Shown one piece after another: positions 34,842 through 44,223 of a stretch of DNA of 64,000 nucleotides (position 1 is its first letter; the number at the start of each line of letters is the position of its first letter). The DNA comes from Streptomyces sp. NBC_01353. GTDB lineage: Bacteria > Actinomycetota > Actinomycetes > Streptomycetales > Streptomycetaceae. Under the pieces are notes generated by a model that saw only the letters and a list, made by a program, of their open reading frames with translations, did no database searches and was not told the origin of the DNA. A program made the position numbers and the translations under genes. The stretch spans positions 1,302,001 through 1,366,000 of the forward strand of contig NZ_CP108352.1 of the NCBI RefSeq assembly GCF_036237275.1, given 5' to 3'.

Positions 34842-36145
34842 GGCACCAGTCCCTTCGTCAGCAGCTCGGCGAGCGCGAGGTTGACGCCGGGTGGGAAGGG
34901 GCTGTCACTACCGCCCTCATTCCGGCTGTACGAGACGGGGTCGGCCGGGGTGCAGAGCGGCAGGCACCCCAGGTCGGTGTCGCCGCCGGGGGCATCCGGG
35001 GCGCTGGGGGTTCGCGAAGGCAGAGGGGCCTCGGGGAGCGGCGGGTTGGGGACGCCGGGGAGCGAGGGGGTGGTGGGGAGCCCCGGCAGCCCGGGAGTCG
35101 CGGGGCTTCCGGGCTGCTTTCCGGGCATGCCGGGCCTCGCGGGCTCGTCGGCCAGGTTGCCGTAGACGCTGCGCAGGTCGAGATCCGCGGTGACCTTGAG
35201 GTTGACATAGTCCCCCTTGATCGCGTCGACAACATTGCGGGGGAACGGATAGGTCGTCAGGAGCTCAAGAGCGTTGGGGAGATCGGCGCCCGCCTTGTTC
35301 AACTGTCGGAGGATCGGCTGCAGCGCGCGGAGATTGGCGATCACATCGGCGCGCGACGCGTTGATCACCTTCGTACCCGTCGTACCGAGGTTCGACAACG
35401 AGGTGAGCATGGCGGTCAGCTTGGTCCGTTGGTCGGCAAGCACCTTCAGCGCGGGCGGGACGGTGGTGAGGGCCTGGCCGATCGTCTTCTTCTCCTTGGC
35501 GAGGGTCGCGGACAGCTTGTCGATGCCCTCCAGCGCGCGGACGATCTCCTTCTTCTGCGCGTCGAGGCCACCGATGAAGGTGTTCAGCTCGCCGAGCAAC
35601 GACTTGACCCGGTCCTCGCGGCCCTCCAGAGCCTTGTTCAGCTCCGTGGTGATGGTCTTGAGCTGAGCGACGCCACCGCCGTTGAGCAGGGCAGACAGGG
35701 CCGAAAGGACCTCCTCGATCTCCGGGTTGCGGCCAGAGCGGGACAGCGGGATCCGCGCGCCGTCGTCAAGTCTGCCGACCGGCTTCTCGGCTGTCGGTGC
35801 CGACAGCGACACGTACTTCTCGCCGAGCATGCTGGTCTGCCGCAGTTCGGCGATCGCGTTGCCGGGCAGCTTGACCGAGTCGGCGATGCGGAGTCGCACG
35901 CGGGCGTGCCAGCCGACCAGTTCGACCTTCTCGACGGCGCCGACGGTGACGTTGTTCACCTTCACCGTGGACTGCGGTACGAGATCGAGGACGTCCCGGA
36001 ACTCGACCGTGACCTGGTAGCTGTTGCCGTCCGCGGCGGCGCCGCCGGGCAGGGGGACGTCGTACAGCCCGTTGAACTCGCAGCCGGTGGTCAGGAGGAG
36101 TGAGCCGGCGGCGGCCCACAGCGCGGCCTTGCGCGGTGCTCTCAT
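34838..36145 (-). CDS. mceE: MCE-family lipoprotein MceE (LprK-type)
   Basis: 435 residues. It begins with a lipoprotein signal ending LLLTTGC (Cys ~21), which is characteristic of the MceE position. MCE domain ~38-120 (VTVEFRDVLDLVPQSTVKVN NVTVG), helical region to ~330, then a Pro/Gly-rich C-terminal tail with repeated PGxP and two cysteines in LGCLPLC. Start ATG 36145 overlaps the mceD stop. Lipidation would anchor this subunit to the membrane. Confidence 0.92.
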   Translation of the reverse strand: MRAPRKAALWAAAGSLLLTTGCEFNGLYDVPLPGGAAADGNSYQVTVEFRDVLDLVPQSTVKVNNVTVGAVEKVELVGWHARVRLRIADSVKLPGNAIAELRQTSMLGEKYVSLSAPTAEKPVGRLDDGARIPLSRSGRNPEIEEVLSALSALLNGGGVAQLKTITTELNKALEGREDRVKSLLGELNTFIGGLDAQKKEIVRALEGIDKLSATLAKEKKTIGQALTTVPPALKVLADQRTKLTAMLTSLSNLGTTGTKVINASRADVIANLRALQPILRQLNKAGADLPNALELLTTYPFPRNVVDAIKGDYVNLKVTADLDLRSVYGNLADEPARPGMPGKQPGSPATPGLPGLPTTPSLPGVPNPPLPEAPLPSRTPSAPDAPGGDTDLGCLPLCTPADPVSYSRNEGGSDSPFPPGVNLALAELLTKGLVP

Positions 36146-37281
36146 GTACGGGCCTCCAGGATTCCGCCGAGCGTCTTGTCCATCGAGGGCGCTCCGGTGA
36201 CCGGGTCGGCCTCGGGCAGCTCGGGCAGGGAGTCGAACAGTTTCTTCAGGTTCTGGCAGTCGGCCCCGGCCTTCCCCTCGGCCTCCTCCCCCGTCGTCTT
36301 CAGCAAGGAGCACAGCAGGGCGGCCGGGTCCTGTAGCTGCTCGGGATTGCCGCGGGTGTCGAGCGTGCCGGACGCCGGGTTGTAGGCGTTGTGCAGATTG
36401 GTGAGACCGGCGGGGACGACATCGAGCAGCTCTTCGAGGGCGGCTCGCTGGGTGACCAGCACACGTGTCACCTTGGAGAGGCCCTTCACATCGGCGGTCA
36501 GTGCCTTCTTGTTCTTCTTCACGAAGTCGGACACGTCGGCGAGGGCCGCCGCCAGGTGCGTGATCGCCGCGGCGAGGTCCTTGCGCTCCCCGGCCAGCTG
36601 CTCGGCCACCTTGGCCAGGCTGTCGTTGAACGACCGGACGGAGGCGTCGTCGGCCGCCAGCGCGGCAGTGAACGCCTGGAGGTTCCGTACGGTCCCGAAC
36701 AGGTCCTGCCGGCCGTCGGACAGGGTGGTGACGGCCTGCGAGAGGTCCTTGACCGTCTGGTGCAGCTGCGTGCCCTGTCCCTGGAGGTTGTCCGCGCTGA
36801 CGGCGAGCAGCCGGGACAGCGAACCGTCCTTGTTGGCGCCCTGGGGGCCGAGCGCGTCCGACGTCGTACGGAGGCTGTCGAAGACGCGGTCCAGCTCGAC
36901 CGGCACGGCCGTGTGGTGCAGGGGGATGACCGCGCCGCTCCTCATCGCCGCGCCGCCTCGGTGGACGGGGAGCAGTTGGAGGTAACGGTCGCTGACCACG
37001 GAGGAGTTGATGATCGCCGCCTTGGCGTCCGGCGGGACCTTGTACTCGGCCGCGTACTCCAGCTCGACGCGCACCCGGTCGCCCTCCGGCGTGATCTCCT
37101 TGACCTCGCCGATGCGGACGCCGAGTACGCGTACGTCGGAGCCGGGGTAGATGCCGACGGTACGCGGGAAGTACGCGGTCACCCGGACCGTGGGCTCCTG
37201 GGGCAGGTGCACGACGGCGAGAACCGCGGCGACCAACAGCACGGTGACGACCGCGAGGCGGCGGATGATCCGCTGGTTCAT
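36142..37281 (-). CDS. mceD: MCE-family protein MceD
   Basis: 379 residues: membrane anchor (~8-26), MCE domain (~33-110: PRTVGIYPGSDVRVLGVRIG EVKEI), long helical region and a C-terminal part. It is fourth of six. ATG 37281 overlaps the end of mceC (stop at 37278). Confidence 0.9.
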   Translation of the reverse strand: MNQRIIRRLAVVTVLLVAAVLAVVHLPQEPTVRVTAYFPRTVGIYPGSDVRVLGVRIGEVKEITPEGDRVRVELEYAAEYKVPPDAKAAIINSSVVSDRYLQLLPVHRGGAAMRSGAVIPLHHTAVPVELDRVFDSLRTTSDALGPQGANKDGSLSRLLAVSADNLQGQGTQLHQTVKDLSQAVTTLSDGRQDLFGTVRNLQAFTAALAADDASVRSFNDSLAKVAEQLAGERKDLAAAITHLAAALADVSDFVKKNKKALTADVKGLSKVTRVLVTQRAALEELLDVVPAGLTNLHNAYNPASGTLDTRGNPEQLQDPAALLCSLLKTTGEEAEGKAGADCQNLKKLFDSLPELPEADPVTGAPSMDKTLGGILEART

Positions 37282-38270
37282 CGTGACCCTCCTGTCCGTG
37301 GGGCCACCGGTGTGGGGGCGACGAGGTTCTGGATGTAGCTGTCGAACCAGCGGCCGTTGCCGAGTGTGTTGGTGAAGACCCTGGCGAAGGGGGCGAGAAG
37401 CTGGACGCTGCGGTCGAGGCTCGCCTGGTTGCGTTCCAGCATCGTCACCACGGTGTTGAGGCGGATGAGTGCCGGGCCGATCGCCGTGCGGTTGTCCCGC
37501 ACCAGGCCGGAGAGCTGGATGCCGAGGGCGACGGAACTCGTGAGCAGGGTGTGGATGACCTGGCGCCGTGCGTGGATCTCCTTGAACAGCTTGTCGCCGT
37601 CCTTGACCAGCTTGCCGAACTCGCCCTTCCGCGCGGCGAGTACACCGGTGACGCCGTTGGCATGGTCGAGGAGTTCACGCAGCGCCTCGTCGCGGGAGGC
37701 CACGGTGCGGGAGATCTTCGAGAGCCCCTGGATGGAGGCTTTGACCTCGGCCGGTGAGTCCTCGAAGGTGGTGGAGAGGGTGTCCAGGGCGGTGGCCAGC
37801 TGCTGCCTGTCGATCTGTTCGGTGGTGGTGGTGAGGTCGCTGAAGGCCTCCACGACGTCGTACGCCGGGACCGTGCGGCTCAGCGGGATCTCAGCTCCGG
37901 GCTTCAGCCGTCCTGAGCCCTGCGGATCCAGCGCGAGGTACTTGGCGCCCAGGATCGTCTTGATACGGATGGAAGCGCCGGTCCTGGTCCCGAGCTCAGG
38001 GTCTCCCTCGACCCGGAAGGTCACCTTGACGTGGTCGCCGGCCAGCTCGACCTCGTCGACCTTGCCGGTCTTGACGCCGGCGATCCGTACCTCGTCGCCC
38101 GGCCGCAGCCCGCCGGCCTCGGAGAAGGCCGCGCTGTACGTGTCGCCACCGCCGATCAGCGGAAGGCTCTCGACATTGAACGCGGCGGCGATCAGCAGCG
38201 CGAGGGTGGTGAGGCCGGCGGCGCCGATCACCACGGGATTGCGTTCACGGAAGGGGATCAACGTCCGCAC
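37278..38270 (-). CDS. mceC: MCE-family protein MceC
   Basis: 330 residues: membrane anchor (~14-30), MCE domain (~40-118: SEAGGLRPGDEVRIAGVKTG KVDEV), then helices and a C-terminal segment ending in a Gly/Arg tail. GTG 38270 overlaps the mceB end by 13 bp. It is third of six. Confidence 0.9.
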   Translation of the reverse strand: MRTLIPFRERNPVVIGAAGLTTLALLIAAAFNVESLPLIGGGDTYSAAFSEAGGLRPGDEVRIAGVKTGKVDEVELAGDHVKVTFRVEGDPELGTRTGASIRIKTILGAKYLALDPQGSGRLKPGAEIPLSRTVPAYDVVEAFSDLTTTTEQIDRQQLATALDTLSTTFEDSPAEVKASIQGLSKISRTVASRDEALRELLDHANGVTGVLAARKGEFGKLVKDGDKLFKEIHARRQVIHTLLTSSVALGIQLSGLVRDNRTAIGPALIRLNTVVTMLERNQASLDRSVQLLAPFARVFTNTLGNGRWFDSYIQNLVAPTPVAPRTGGSR

Positions 38271-39286
38271 CTCGCCCGGGCGACATGGAGTTCGGGGGTG
38301 ATGACCTCGTCGGTCTTCGGCAGCACGATCCGGCCGTCGAAGTCGCAGAGGTAGAAGTTGAACCAGGAGCCGTACGAGGCCGTACCGGTCAGCTTGTCGA
38401 GCTTGTTCGGCAGCCGTTGCAGAACGCCCTCCACGGTCTTCTCGTGGTCGTTCAGGGTTCCGGTGAGCTCGGCCAGCTCGGCGATATCGGTCTTCAGCGG
38501 CGGGCGGGCGTCCTTGAGGAGACCCGAGGTGGCCTCCGTGAGGCCGTTGATCCCCGCCAGCGACTCTCCGATGGGCTTGCGGTCGGCCGAGAGACCCGAG
38601 ATCAGCCGTTGCAGCTGGGTGATCAGGTCGGAGAAGCGGGTACTGCGCTGGTCCACCGTCTTCAGCACGGTGTTGAGGTTGGTGATCACGGACCCGATCA
38701 GCTTGTCGCGTTCGGCGAGCGTCGTGGTGAGCGAGGCCGTGTGTGCGAGCAGGCTGCGGACCGTACCGCCCTCACCCTGGAGGGTCTTGACGATCTCGGT
38801 GGCGAGCTGATTCACGTCCTCGGGGCTGAGCGCGGCGAACAGCGGCTTGAAGCCATTGAGCAGCGCGTTGAGGTCGAGTGCCGGTTCGGTACGGGAGAGG
38901 GGGATCCGGCCTCCGGGAGCGAGTCGCTTCCCGTTCCCCGCTCCCTCGGTGAGGGCGACATACCGCTGCCCGACCAGGCTGCGGTAGCGGATGACGGCGC
39001 GGGTGCTGGTGAGCAGGGGCCGGTCGCGGGAGACGCTGAAGGTGACCTCGGCAAGCGCCCGGTCCTTGATCCGGATCCCTTCCACCTCCCCGACCCGCAC
39101 GCCCGCGACCCGGATGTCGTCGCCCTCCTCCAGGCTGGTGACATCGCTGAACACGGCGGTGTAGGTCTCCTGGGGGGTGAAGGAGAGATTGACGATGGTG
39201 GCGGCGAGGAGGGTGGTCGCCGCGATGGTCACCACGGCGAAGATGCCGAGCTTGATGAGCTGGGGGGCTGTGGAGCGGGCGTTCAT
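38258..39286 (-). CDS. mceB: MCE-family protein MceB
   Basis: 342 residues from ATG 39286, which overlaps the mceA stop (ATGA). Membrane anchor (~13-32), MCE domain (~38-116: VTSLEEGDDIRVAGVRVGEV), helical region, and the GSWFNFYLCDFDGRIVLP motif near the C-terminus. That WFNFYLCD-type motif is typical of actinobacterial MceB proteins. The frame extends upstream over mceA but is antisense to protein-like sequence there. Confidence 0.9.
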   Translation of the reverse strand: MNARSTAPQLIKLGIFAVVTIAATTLLAATIVNLSFTPQETYTAVFSDVTSLEEGDDIRVAGVRVGEVEGIRIKDRALAEVTFSVSRDRPLLTSTRAVIRYRSLVGQRYVALTEGAGNGKRLAPGGRIPLSRTEPALDLNALLNGFKPLFAALSPEDVNQLATEIVKTLQGEGGTVRSLLAHTASLTTTLAERDKLIGSVITNLNTVLKTVDQRSTRFSDLITQLQRLISGLSADRKPIGESLAGINGLTEATSGLLKDARPPLKTDIAELAELTGTLNDHEKTVEGVLQRLPNKLDKLTGTASYGSWFNFYLCDFDGRIVLPKTDEVITPELHVARARCGR

Positions 39287-40515
39287 GCGTGGCTCACCTC
39301 CGTCCCCCGTGCCAGCGGTCCGAAGAGCAGGGTCGTGACAGCCGGGACCTCGTCGGCGGGCACACCCATGACCGGGGCCACGAGCGAGGCGACGGCGTGC
39401 TGTTCGGCCTGCGTACCAGATACGGGACCACCTGAACTCGTCGCCGACGTACCGTCGTTGAGCTTGATCGGCGGTGCGGGAACACGGGGGTGGGGCAGCC
39501 CTCTGCAGTCGGGGCCCGATCGGTCGGCATAACGCGGTTCCTCGCCGGGTCGGTAGGGGGGTCTGGGGCGGACGAACTCCAGGGTGATGCGCATCTTCCC
39601 GCCCTTGAACGCCTCCTCGGACGCCGCCTCCTGGCGCACGAGACCGGCCAGCAGGCACGGGTACTCGGGCGAGTAGCGGGCGAACAGGGCCAGCGTGGGG
39701 CGGGAGACGCGGCCCAGGGTGATGAGCCGGGCGGAGTTCTCGTCGAGTACGCCCTCCGTGGTCTTCGCGGCGGTGGCGGTCCAGGTGAGGAGCGAGGAGA
39801 GCTGCTCCTGCTTCTCGACGATCGTCCGGCTCGTGGTGAGGGTGTTGTCCAGGGTGCGCAGTAGGTCGGGGGCGGCCTCGCCGTACACCTCGGCCACGTC
39901 TGCGAACCGGGAGATGTCCTCCTTGACAGAGGGCATGTGCGGGTTGAGCCGGCGCAGGTATGCGTCGAGGCGGGTGAGGTTGTCGCCGATGTCCTCGCCG
40001 CGGCCTTCGAACGCGGTGGAGAACGCCGACAGAGTGGCGTTCAGCTCCCCCGGCCGCACCGTACGGAGCAGCGGCAGCAGGTCGTTCATCAGCCGCTGGA
40101 GCTCGATGCCGACCGTCGTGCGGTCCTGGGTGATGACGTCACCGGCGCGGATGTGCCGGGGTGACGCCTTGGGGGGCGCGACCAGGTCGACGTACTTCTC
40201 GCCGAACAGGGTCTTGGGCAGCAGCCGGGCGTGGACGTCGGCCGGGATGAGGGAGACGTGTTCCGGCTTGAGCGCGATACCGAGGGTGGCCTTCTCGCCG
40301 TCGGCCCGTACCTCGCGCACCTCGCCCACGAGCAGCCCGCGCAGCTTGACGTCGGCGCGCGGTTCCAGCTGGTTGCCGAGTGTGTCGGCCTCCAGGGTGA
40401 TCCGTACGACCGGGGTGAACGCCTGCTGGTAGACGGCGACGGACAGCGAGAGGAGCAGGGCGACGACGACGATGAAGACGATCCCGTACAGCCTCAGTCT
40501 GATGGTGCGACGCAT
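39283..40515 (-). CDS. mceA: MCE-family protein MceA
   Basis: 410 residues: membrane anchor (~8-28), MCE domain (~36-117: LEPRADVKLRGLLVGEVREV, then LLPKTLFGEKYVDL), a helical needle region and a long C-terminal domain. It is first of six. It follows yrbEB by 6 bp. In Mycobacterium the corresponding proteins import lipids such as sterols or fatty acids; the substrate here is unknown. Confidence 0.9.
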   Translation of the reverse strand: MRRTIRLRLYGIVFIVVVALLLSLSVAVYQQAFTPVVRITLEADTLGNQLEPRADVKLRGLLVGEVREVRADGEKATLGIALKPEHVSLIPADVHARLLPKTLFGEKYVDLVAPPKASPRHIRAGDVITQDRTTVGIELQRLMNDLLPLLRTVRPGELNATLSAFSTAFEGRGEDIGDNLTRLDAYLRRLNPHMPSVKEDISRFADVAEVYGEAAPDLLRTLDNTLTTSRTIVEKQEQLSSLLTWTATAAKTTEGVLDENSARLITLGRVSRPTLALFARYSPEYPCLLAGLVRQEAASEEAFKGGKMRITLEFVRPRPPYRPGEEPRYADRSGPDCRGLPHPRVPAPPIKLNDGTSATSSGGPVSGTQAEQHAVASLVAPVMGVPADEVPAVTTLLFGPLARGTEVSHA

Positions 40516-40521
40516 CTGCCC

Positions 40522-41340
40522 CTACCCCGCTATCCGTACGGTCGTGTGGGAGCCCCAGATCGCCAGGCTGAGGAAGAAGTCGAGGACGTTGATGGCCACG
40601 ATGGACGTCCGTACACCGCGCCCGACGGCGACGCCGACGCCCGCCGGGCCGCCGCTCGCGTAGTAGCCGTAGTAGCAGTGGACCAGGATGATCACGAGGG
40701 CGAAGACGATGACCTTGCCGAAGGACCACAGTACGTCGACCGGCGGCAGGTACTGCTGGAAGTAGTGGTCGTACGTCCCGCTGGACTGGCCGTAGTAGCC
40801 GGTGGTGATGGTCCGGGCGGCGAAGTAGGAGGACAGCAGCCCGATCACGTACAGCGGGATCACGGCCACGAAGCCGGCGATCATCCGGGTGGTGACCAGG
40901 AACGGCAGTGACGGGACGCCCATCACCTCCAGCGCGTCGGTCTCCTCGCTGATCCGCATCGCGCCGAGCTGGGCGGTGAATCCGGCGCCGACCGTCGCCG
41001 ATAGGGCGAGCCCGGCGACGAGTGGGGCGATCTCGCGGGTGTTGAAGTACGCGGACAGGAAGGCCACGAAGTTGGAGGTGCCGAGCTGGTTGAGCGCGGC
41101 GTAGCCCTGGAGGCCGACCTCGGTGCCGGTGAAGAAGGAGAGGAAGGCGATGACGCCGACCGTGCCGCCGACGACGGCCAGCGCGCCACGGCCGAAGCTC
41201 ACCTCGGCCAGCAGGCGCAGGACCTCCTTCTTGTAGCGGCGCAGGGTGCGGCCGGTCCAGGCGAGGGAGCGGCCGTAGAAGACCAGTTGCGTGCCCAGCT
41301 CCTCCAGGGAGTGCAGCGGGCGGTCGAGAAGTCGTCGCAC
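40522..41340 (-). CDS. yrbEB: MlaE/YrbE-type permease B
   Basis: 272 residues from GTG 41340 (GAGAGG upstream). It has five or six hydrophobic helices and the MlaE signature ISEETDALEVMGVPSLPFLV, the EExDAL coupling motif for the ATPase. With YrbEA it forms the transmembrane part of the Mce ABC transporter. The start lies 2 bp after the yrbEA stop. Confidence 0.9.
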   Translation of the reverse strand: MRRLLDRPLHSLEELGTQLVFYGRSLAWTGRTLRRYKKEVLRLLAEVSFGRGALAVVGGTVGVIAFLSFFTGTEVGLQGYAALNQLGTSNFVAFLSAYFNTREIAPLVAGLALSATVGAGFTAQLGAMRISEETDALEVMGVPSLPFLVTTRMIAGFVAVIPLYVIGLLSSYFAARTITTGYYGQSSGTYDHYFQQYLPPVDVLWSFGKVIVFALVIILVHCYYGYYASGGPAGVGVAVGRGVRTSIVAINVLDFFLSLAIWGSHTTVRIAG

Positions 41341-41342
41341 AA

Positions 41343-42113
41343 CTAACCTCTCTGCGGGACGATTTGGAAGTACACCGCGGTCAGAACGAAATTCGTCACG
41401 AACAGCAACATGAAGGTGATGACCACGGACTGGTTCACGGCGTCGCCGACGCCCTTCGGTCCGCCCTTGGCGGTCAGACCCTTGTACGAGGCGACGATCG
41501 CGGCGATGGCGCCGAAGACCAGCGCCTTCAGTTCGGCCGCCCACAGGTCGGACAGCTGGGCGAGGGTGGTGAAGGAGGCCAGATAGGCGCCGGGGGTGCC
41601 GTTCTGCAGGACGACGTTGAAGAAGTAGCCGCCGGCCACGCCGACCACCGAGACCAGGCCGTTGAGCAGGACCGCCACCAGCATGGTGGCCAGGACCCGG
41701 GGTACGACGAGGCGGTGGATCGGGTCGATGCCGAGGACCTGCATCGCGTCGATCTCCTCCCGGATCTTGCGCGCCCCGAGGTCGGCGCAGATCGCGGTGC
41801 CGCCGGCCCCCGCGATCAGCAGTGCCGTGACGATGGGGGACGCCTCGCGCAGTACGGCGAGGACGGAGGCGGCGCCGGAGAACGACTGGGCGCCGAGCTG
41901 CCGGGTCAGGCCGCCGATCTGGAGCGCGATGACGGCACCGAAGGGAATGGACACCAGGGCGGTGGGGAGGATGGTGACGCTCGCGATGAACCACGCCTGC
42001 TGGATGAACTCCCGCATCTGGAAGGGGCGTCGGGGCATGGTCCGCAGGACGTCGAGGGCCATCGCGAAGAGGCTGCCGGAGTGGCGGAGGGCTCCTGTCG
42101 GGGAAAGGCTCAT
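41343..42113 (-). CDS. yrbEA: MlaE/YrbE-type permease A
   Basis: 256 residues with the usual MlaE helices and the motif IREEIDAMQVLGIDPIHRLV, the counterpart of the EExDAL loop of YrbEB. Its start overlaps the ATPase stop by 4 bp. It pairs with YrbEB, the ATPase and the MceA-F tube to move hydrophobic substrates. Confidence 0.9.
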   Translation of the reverse strand: MSLSPTGALRHSGSLFAMALDVLRTMPRRPFQMREFIQQAWFIASVTILPTALVSIPFGAVIALQIGGLTRQLGAQSFSGAASVLAVLREASPIVTALLIAGAGGTAICADLGARKIREEIDAMQVLGIDPIHRLVVPRVLATMLVAVLLNGLVSVVGVAGGYFFNVVLQNGTPGAYLASFTTLAQLSDLWAAELKALVFGAIAAIVASYKGLTAKGGPKGVGDAVNQSVVITFMLLFVTNFVLTAVYFQIVPQRG

Positions 42114-43042
42114 GCGTCCGCCGCCTCCGGTGTGTGGAGCTTCGCCTCGCGGTCGGCGATCGCCTGCCAGCGGGGCGGCCGGGTGATTCCGGGACTCGGC
42201 AACAGGCGCGGGGTCATGGCGGGGGCGGGGTGGTCGCCGTCGTTCAGGCCGGCGAGCTCCTGCTCGACCTGGGCGGCGTCCTTCTCCTCCGCCATGCCGA
42301 TCGGTCCCTGCATCCGGCCGTTGAGGAACTGCCGTACGACTGGCTCGTCGCTGGTGAGCAGCTGCTCGCGAGGGCCGAACATCACCAGCTCGCGGCGGAA
42401 GAGCAGCCCGATGTTGTCCGGAACCTGACGGGCCGAGGCGATGTCGTGGGTGACGATCAGGAAGGTCGCGTCGATCTGCGCGTTCAGGTCCACGATCAGC
42501 TGGTTGAGGTAGGCCACCCGCACCGGGTCGAGCCCCGAGTCGGGCTCGTCGAACAGGATGATCTCCGGGTCGAGCACGAGCGCCCGCGCCAGGCCCGCCC
42601 GCTTGCGCATACCGCCGGATATCTCGCCGGGCAGCTTCTCCTCCGCGCCGATCAGACCGACCATGTCCATCTTCTCCAGGACGATCCGTCTGATCTCGCT
42701 CTCCGGTTTGCGGGTGTGCTCGCGCAGCGGGAAGGCGATGTTGTCGTAGAGATTCATCGACCCGAACAGGGCGCCGTCCTGGAACAGCACACCGAAGAGC
42801 TTGCGCACCTCGTACAGGTCGTGCTCACGCAGCTTGGTGATGTCCTGCCCGGCGATCCGGATCGACCCCCGTTCCGGCTTGAGCAGACCCACGAGAGTCT
42901 TCAGGAACACCGACTTGCCCGTGCCCGAGGGGCCGAGCATGACGGACACCTCGCCGGCGGGCAGCGTCAGCGACACGTCCTGCCAGATGACCTGGTGGCC
43001 GAAGGATTTGGTCAACCCTTCCACGCAGATCTCGACACCCAT
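42110..43042 (-). CDS. mkl: Mce/Mla-type ABC transporter ATPase (Mkl/MlaF-like)
   Basis: 310 residues. Walker A GPSGTGKS (~41), signature ISGGMRKRAGLARAL (~143), Walker B IILFDEPDSGLDP (~165), H-loop VTHD. The unusual SGGMRKR signature is typical of MlaF/Mkl ATPases. ATG 43042 with GAAGGG 8 nt upstream is preferred to the in-frame GTG at 43051, which has no room for a ribosome site. In mycobacteria the ATPase is often encoded away from mce; here it heads the operon, so the whole machine is encoded together. Confidence 0.9.
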   Translation of the reverse strand: MGVEICVEGLTKSFGHQVIWQDVSLTLPAGEVSVMLGPSGTGKSVFLKTLVGLLKPERGSIRIAGQDITKLREHDLYEVRKLFGVLFQDGALFGSMNLYDNIAFPLREHTRKPESEIRRIVLEKMDMVGLIGAEEKLPGEISGGMRKRAGLARALVLDPEIILFDEPDSGLDPVRVAYLNQLIVDLNAQIDATFLIVTHDIASARQVPDNIGLLFRRELVMFGPREQLLTSDEPVVRQFLNGRMQGPIGMAEEKDAAQVEQELAGLNDGDHPAPAMTPRLLPSPGITRPPRWQAIADREAKLHTPEAADA

Positions 43043-43140
43043 CCGGTTCACCCTTCAGCGGGAGCAGCTCGTACATCTGCTCTACGGGGAGGGGTGGGCG
43101 CTCCGTCGCGGGGAAACGAAGATTTTTTACGCGGCGGACA

Positions 43141-44163
43141 TCAGGGGTGTACGGGAGTGTGGGGCAGGGCGTCCGAGACGGCCTCCGCGACCGCACTGGC
43201 GCCAGGGAGCGGGAGCGGAAGCGGCGGTGCCGATACGGCGGAGGTGGCCGGCAGGGACGGCAACGGAGCCGGCACCGCGGGCACGGAGACTTGCGGCAGG
43301 GCCACCTCGGGCACCGTCACCGCCACCGGCGCCGGAGAGGGCTTCCGCGGGAGCGCGGTGGGTGACGGTGAGGCCTCGGCGGACGGGCGCGTCGGCTGAG
43401 CGGAGGGCTCGGCGACCCGTACCTCGTAACCGGCCTTCTCCTCCTCCACCTCCACCTCCTCCGAGGTGACGGGGCTGGCGGGCCGCGCCGTATCCGTCTC
43501 GTACGCGAACGGGATGATCAGGCCCACGACGGCAAGGGTCGCCGCCGCTGATGTCGCGGCCAGGGCCTGGGCGGGCACACCGGCCTGGCCCGCCTGGTCC
43601 CGCCCGCGCCCGATCAGCCACAGTCCGAGCGCCAGCGTGCCGGCCAGTGAATTGCGCAGGGTGCGCCGTGCTCTGGCCAGCAGGGACTCGACCGCCCGGC
43701 TGCTCAACCCCATCTCCCGGGCGATCTGCTCGACGTCGCGGTCCTCCGACTTCAGCCGGAGCGCCTCGGCCTGGCGGGCGGGCAGCTCCCTGCTGCGGTA
43801 CGCCACCCATCTGGCCTCCGCCCGGTCGCACACCGCCTCCTCGACGGGCACCGGTCCCGGAGGGGTGAGCTTCGGGGCGCTGCCCACCTCGGCCTCGCGG
43901 TGGACCTGCCGGTACCGGTCGACGCACAGGCGCATGGTCACCGTCGTCAGCCACGCCCCGAGCCGCGCCTCGTCCAGGTGCGTGTTCTGCGCGCCGCGCA
44001 GCATCGCCTCCTGGACGGCGTCCTCGGCGTCCTCGGCGCTCATGGACCTGCGGCGCGCCACCTTGAGCAACTGCTCGCGATGGCTCCACATGCGCTGCCA
44101 CCGCAGGTGGGCCGCTTGGTCCCCCGGTCCGGTCGAGTGGGCAGGATGCATGTCCGTCGTCAT
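43141..44163 (-). CDS. ECF-like sigma factor with C-terminal membrane segment and Pro-rich tail
   Basis: 340 residues. Sigma region 2 at ~25-90 (AEDAEDAVQEAMLRGAQ, then LTTVTMRLCVDRYR) and region 4 at ~125-180 (LPARQAEALRLKSEDRDVEQ IAREMGL, SSRAVESLLARARRTLRN). It is followed by hydrophobic stretches (~183-192 and ~205-225) and a ~110-residue Pro/Val/Ala-rich tail. A transmembrane, self-tethered sigma factor is the likely reading, with the tail outside and release by proteolysis possible. It lies 98 bp upstream of the mce operon in the same orientation and probably controls it. Confidence 0.8.
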   Translation of the reverse strand: MTTDMHPAHSTGPGDQAAHLRWQRMWSHREQLLKVARRRSMSAEDAEDAVQEAMLRGAQNTHLDEARLGAWLTTVTMRLCVDRYRQVHREAEVGSAPKLTPPGPVPVEEAVCDRAEARWVAYRSRELPARQAEALRLKSEDRDVEQIAREMGLSSRAVESLLARARRTLRNSLAGTLALGLWLIGRGRDQAGQAGVPAQALAATSAAATLAVVGLIIPFAYETDTARPASPVTSEEVEVEEEKAGYEVRVAEPSAQPTRPSAEASPSPTALPRKPSPAPVAVTVPEVALPQVSVPAVPAPLPSLPATSAVSAPPLPLPLPGASAVAEAVSDALPHTPVHP

Positions 44164-44223
44164 GACCGGGGACGTTACCGCCGGGTATCCGGTGATGGGG
44201 AGGGGGCGGCGGGTGAGTGAGTC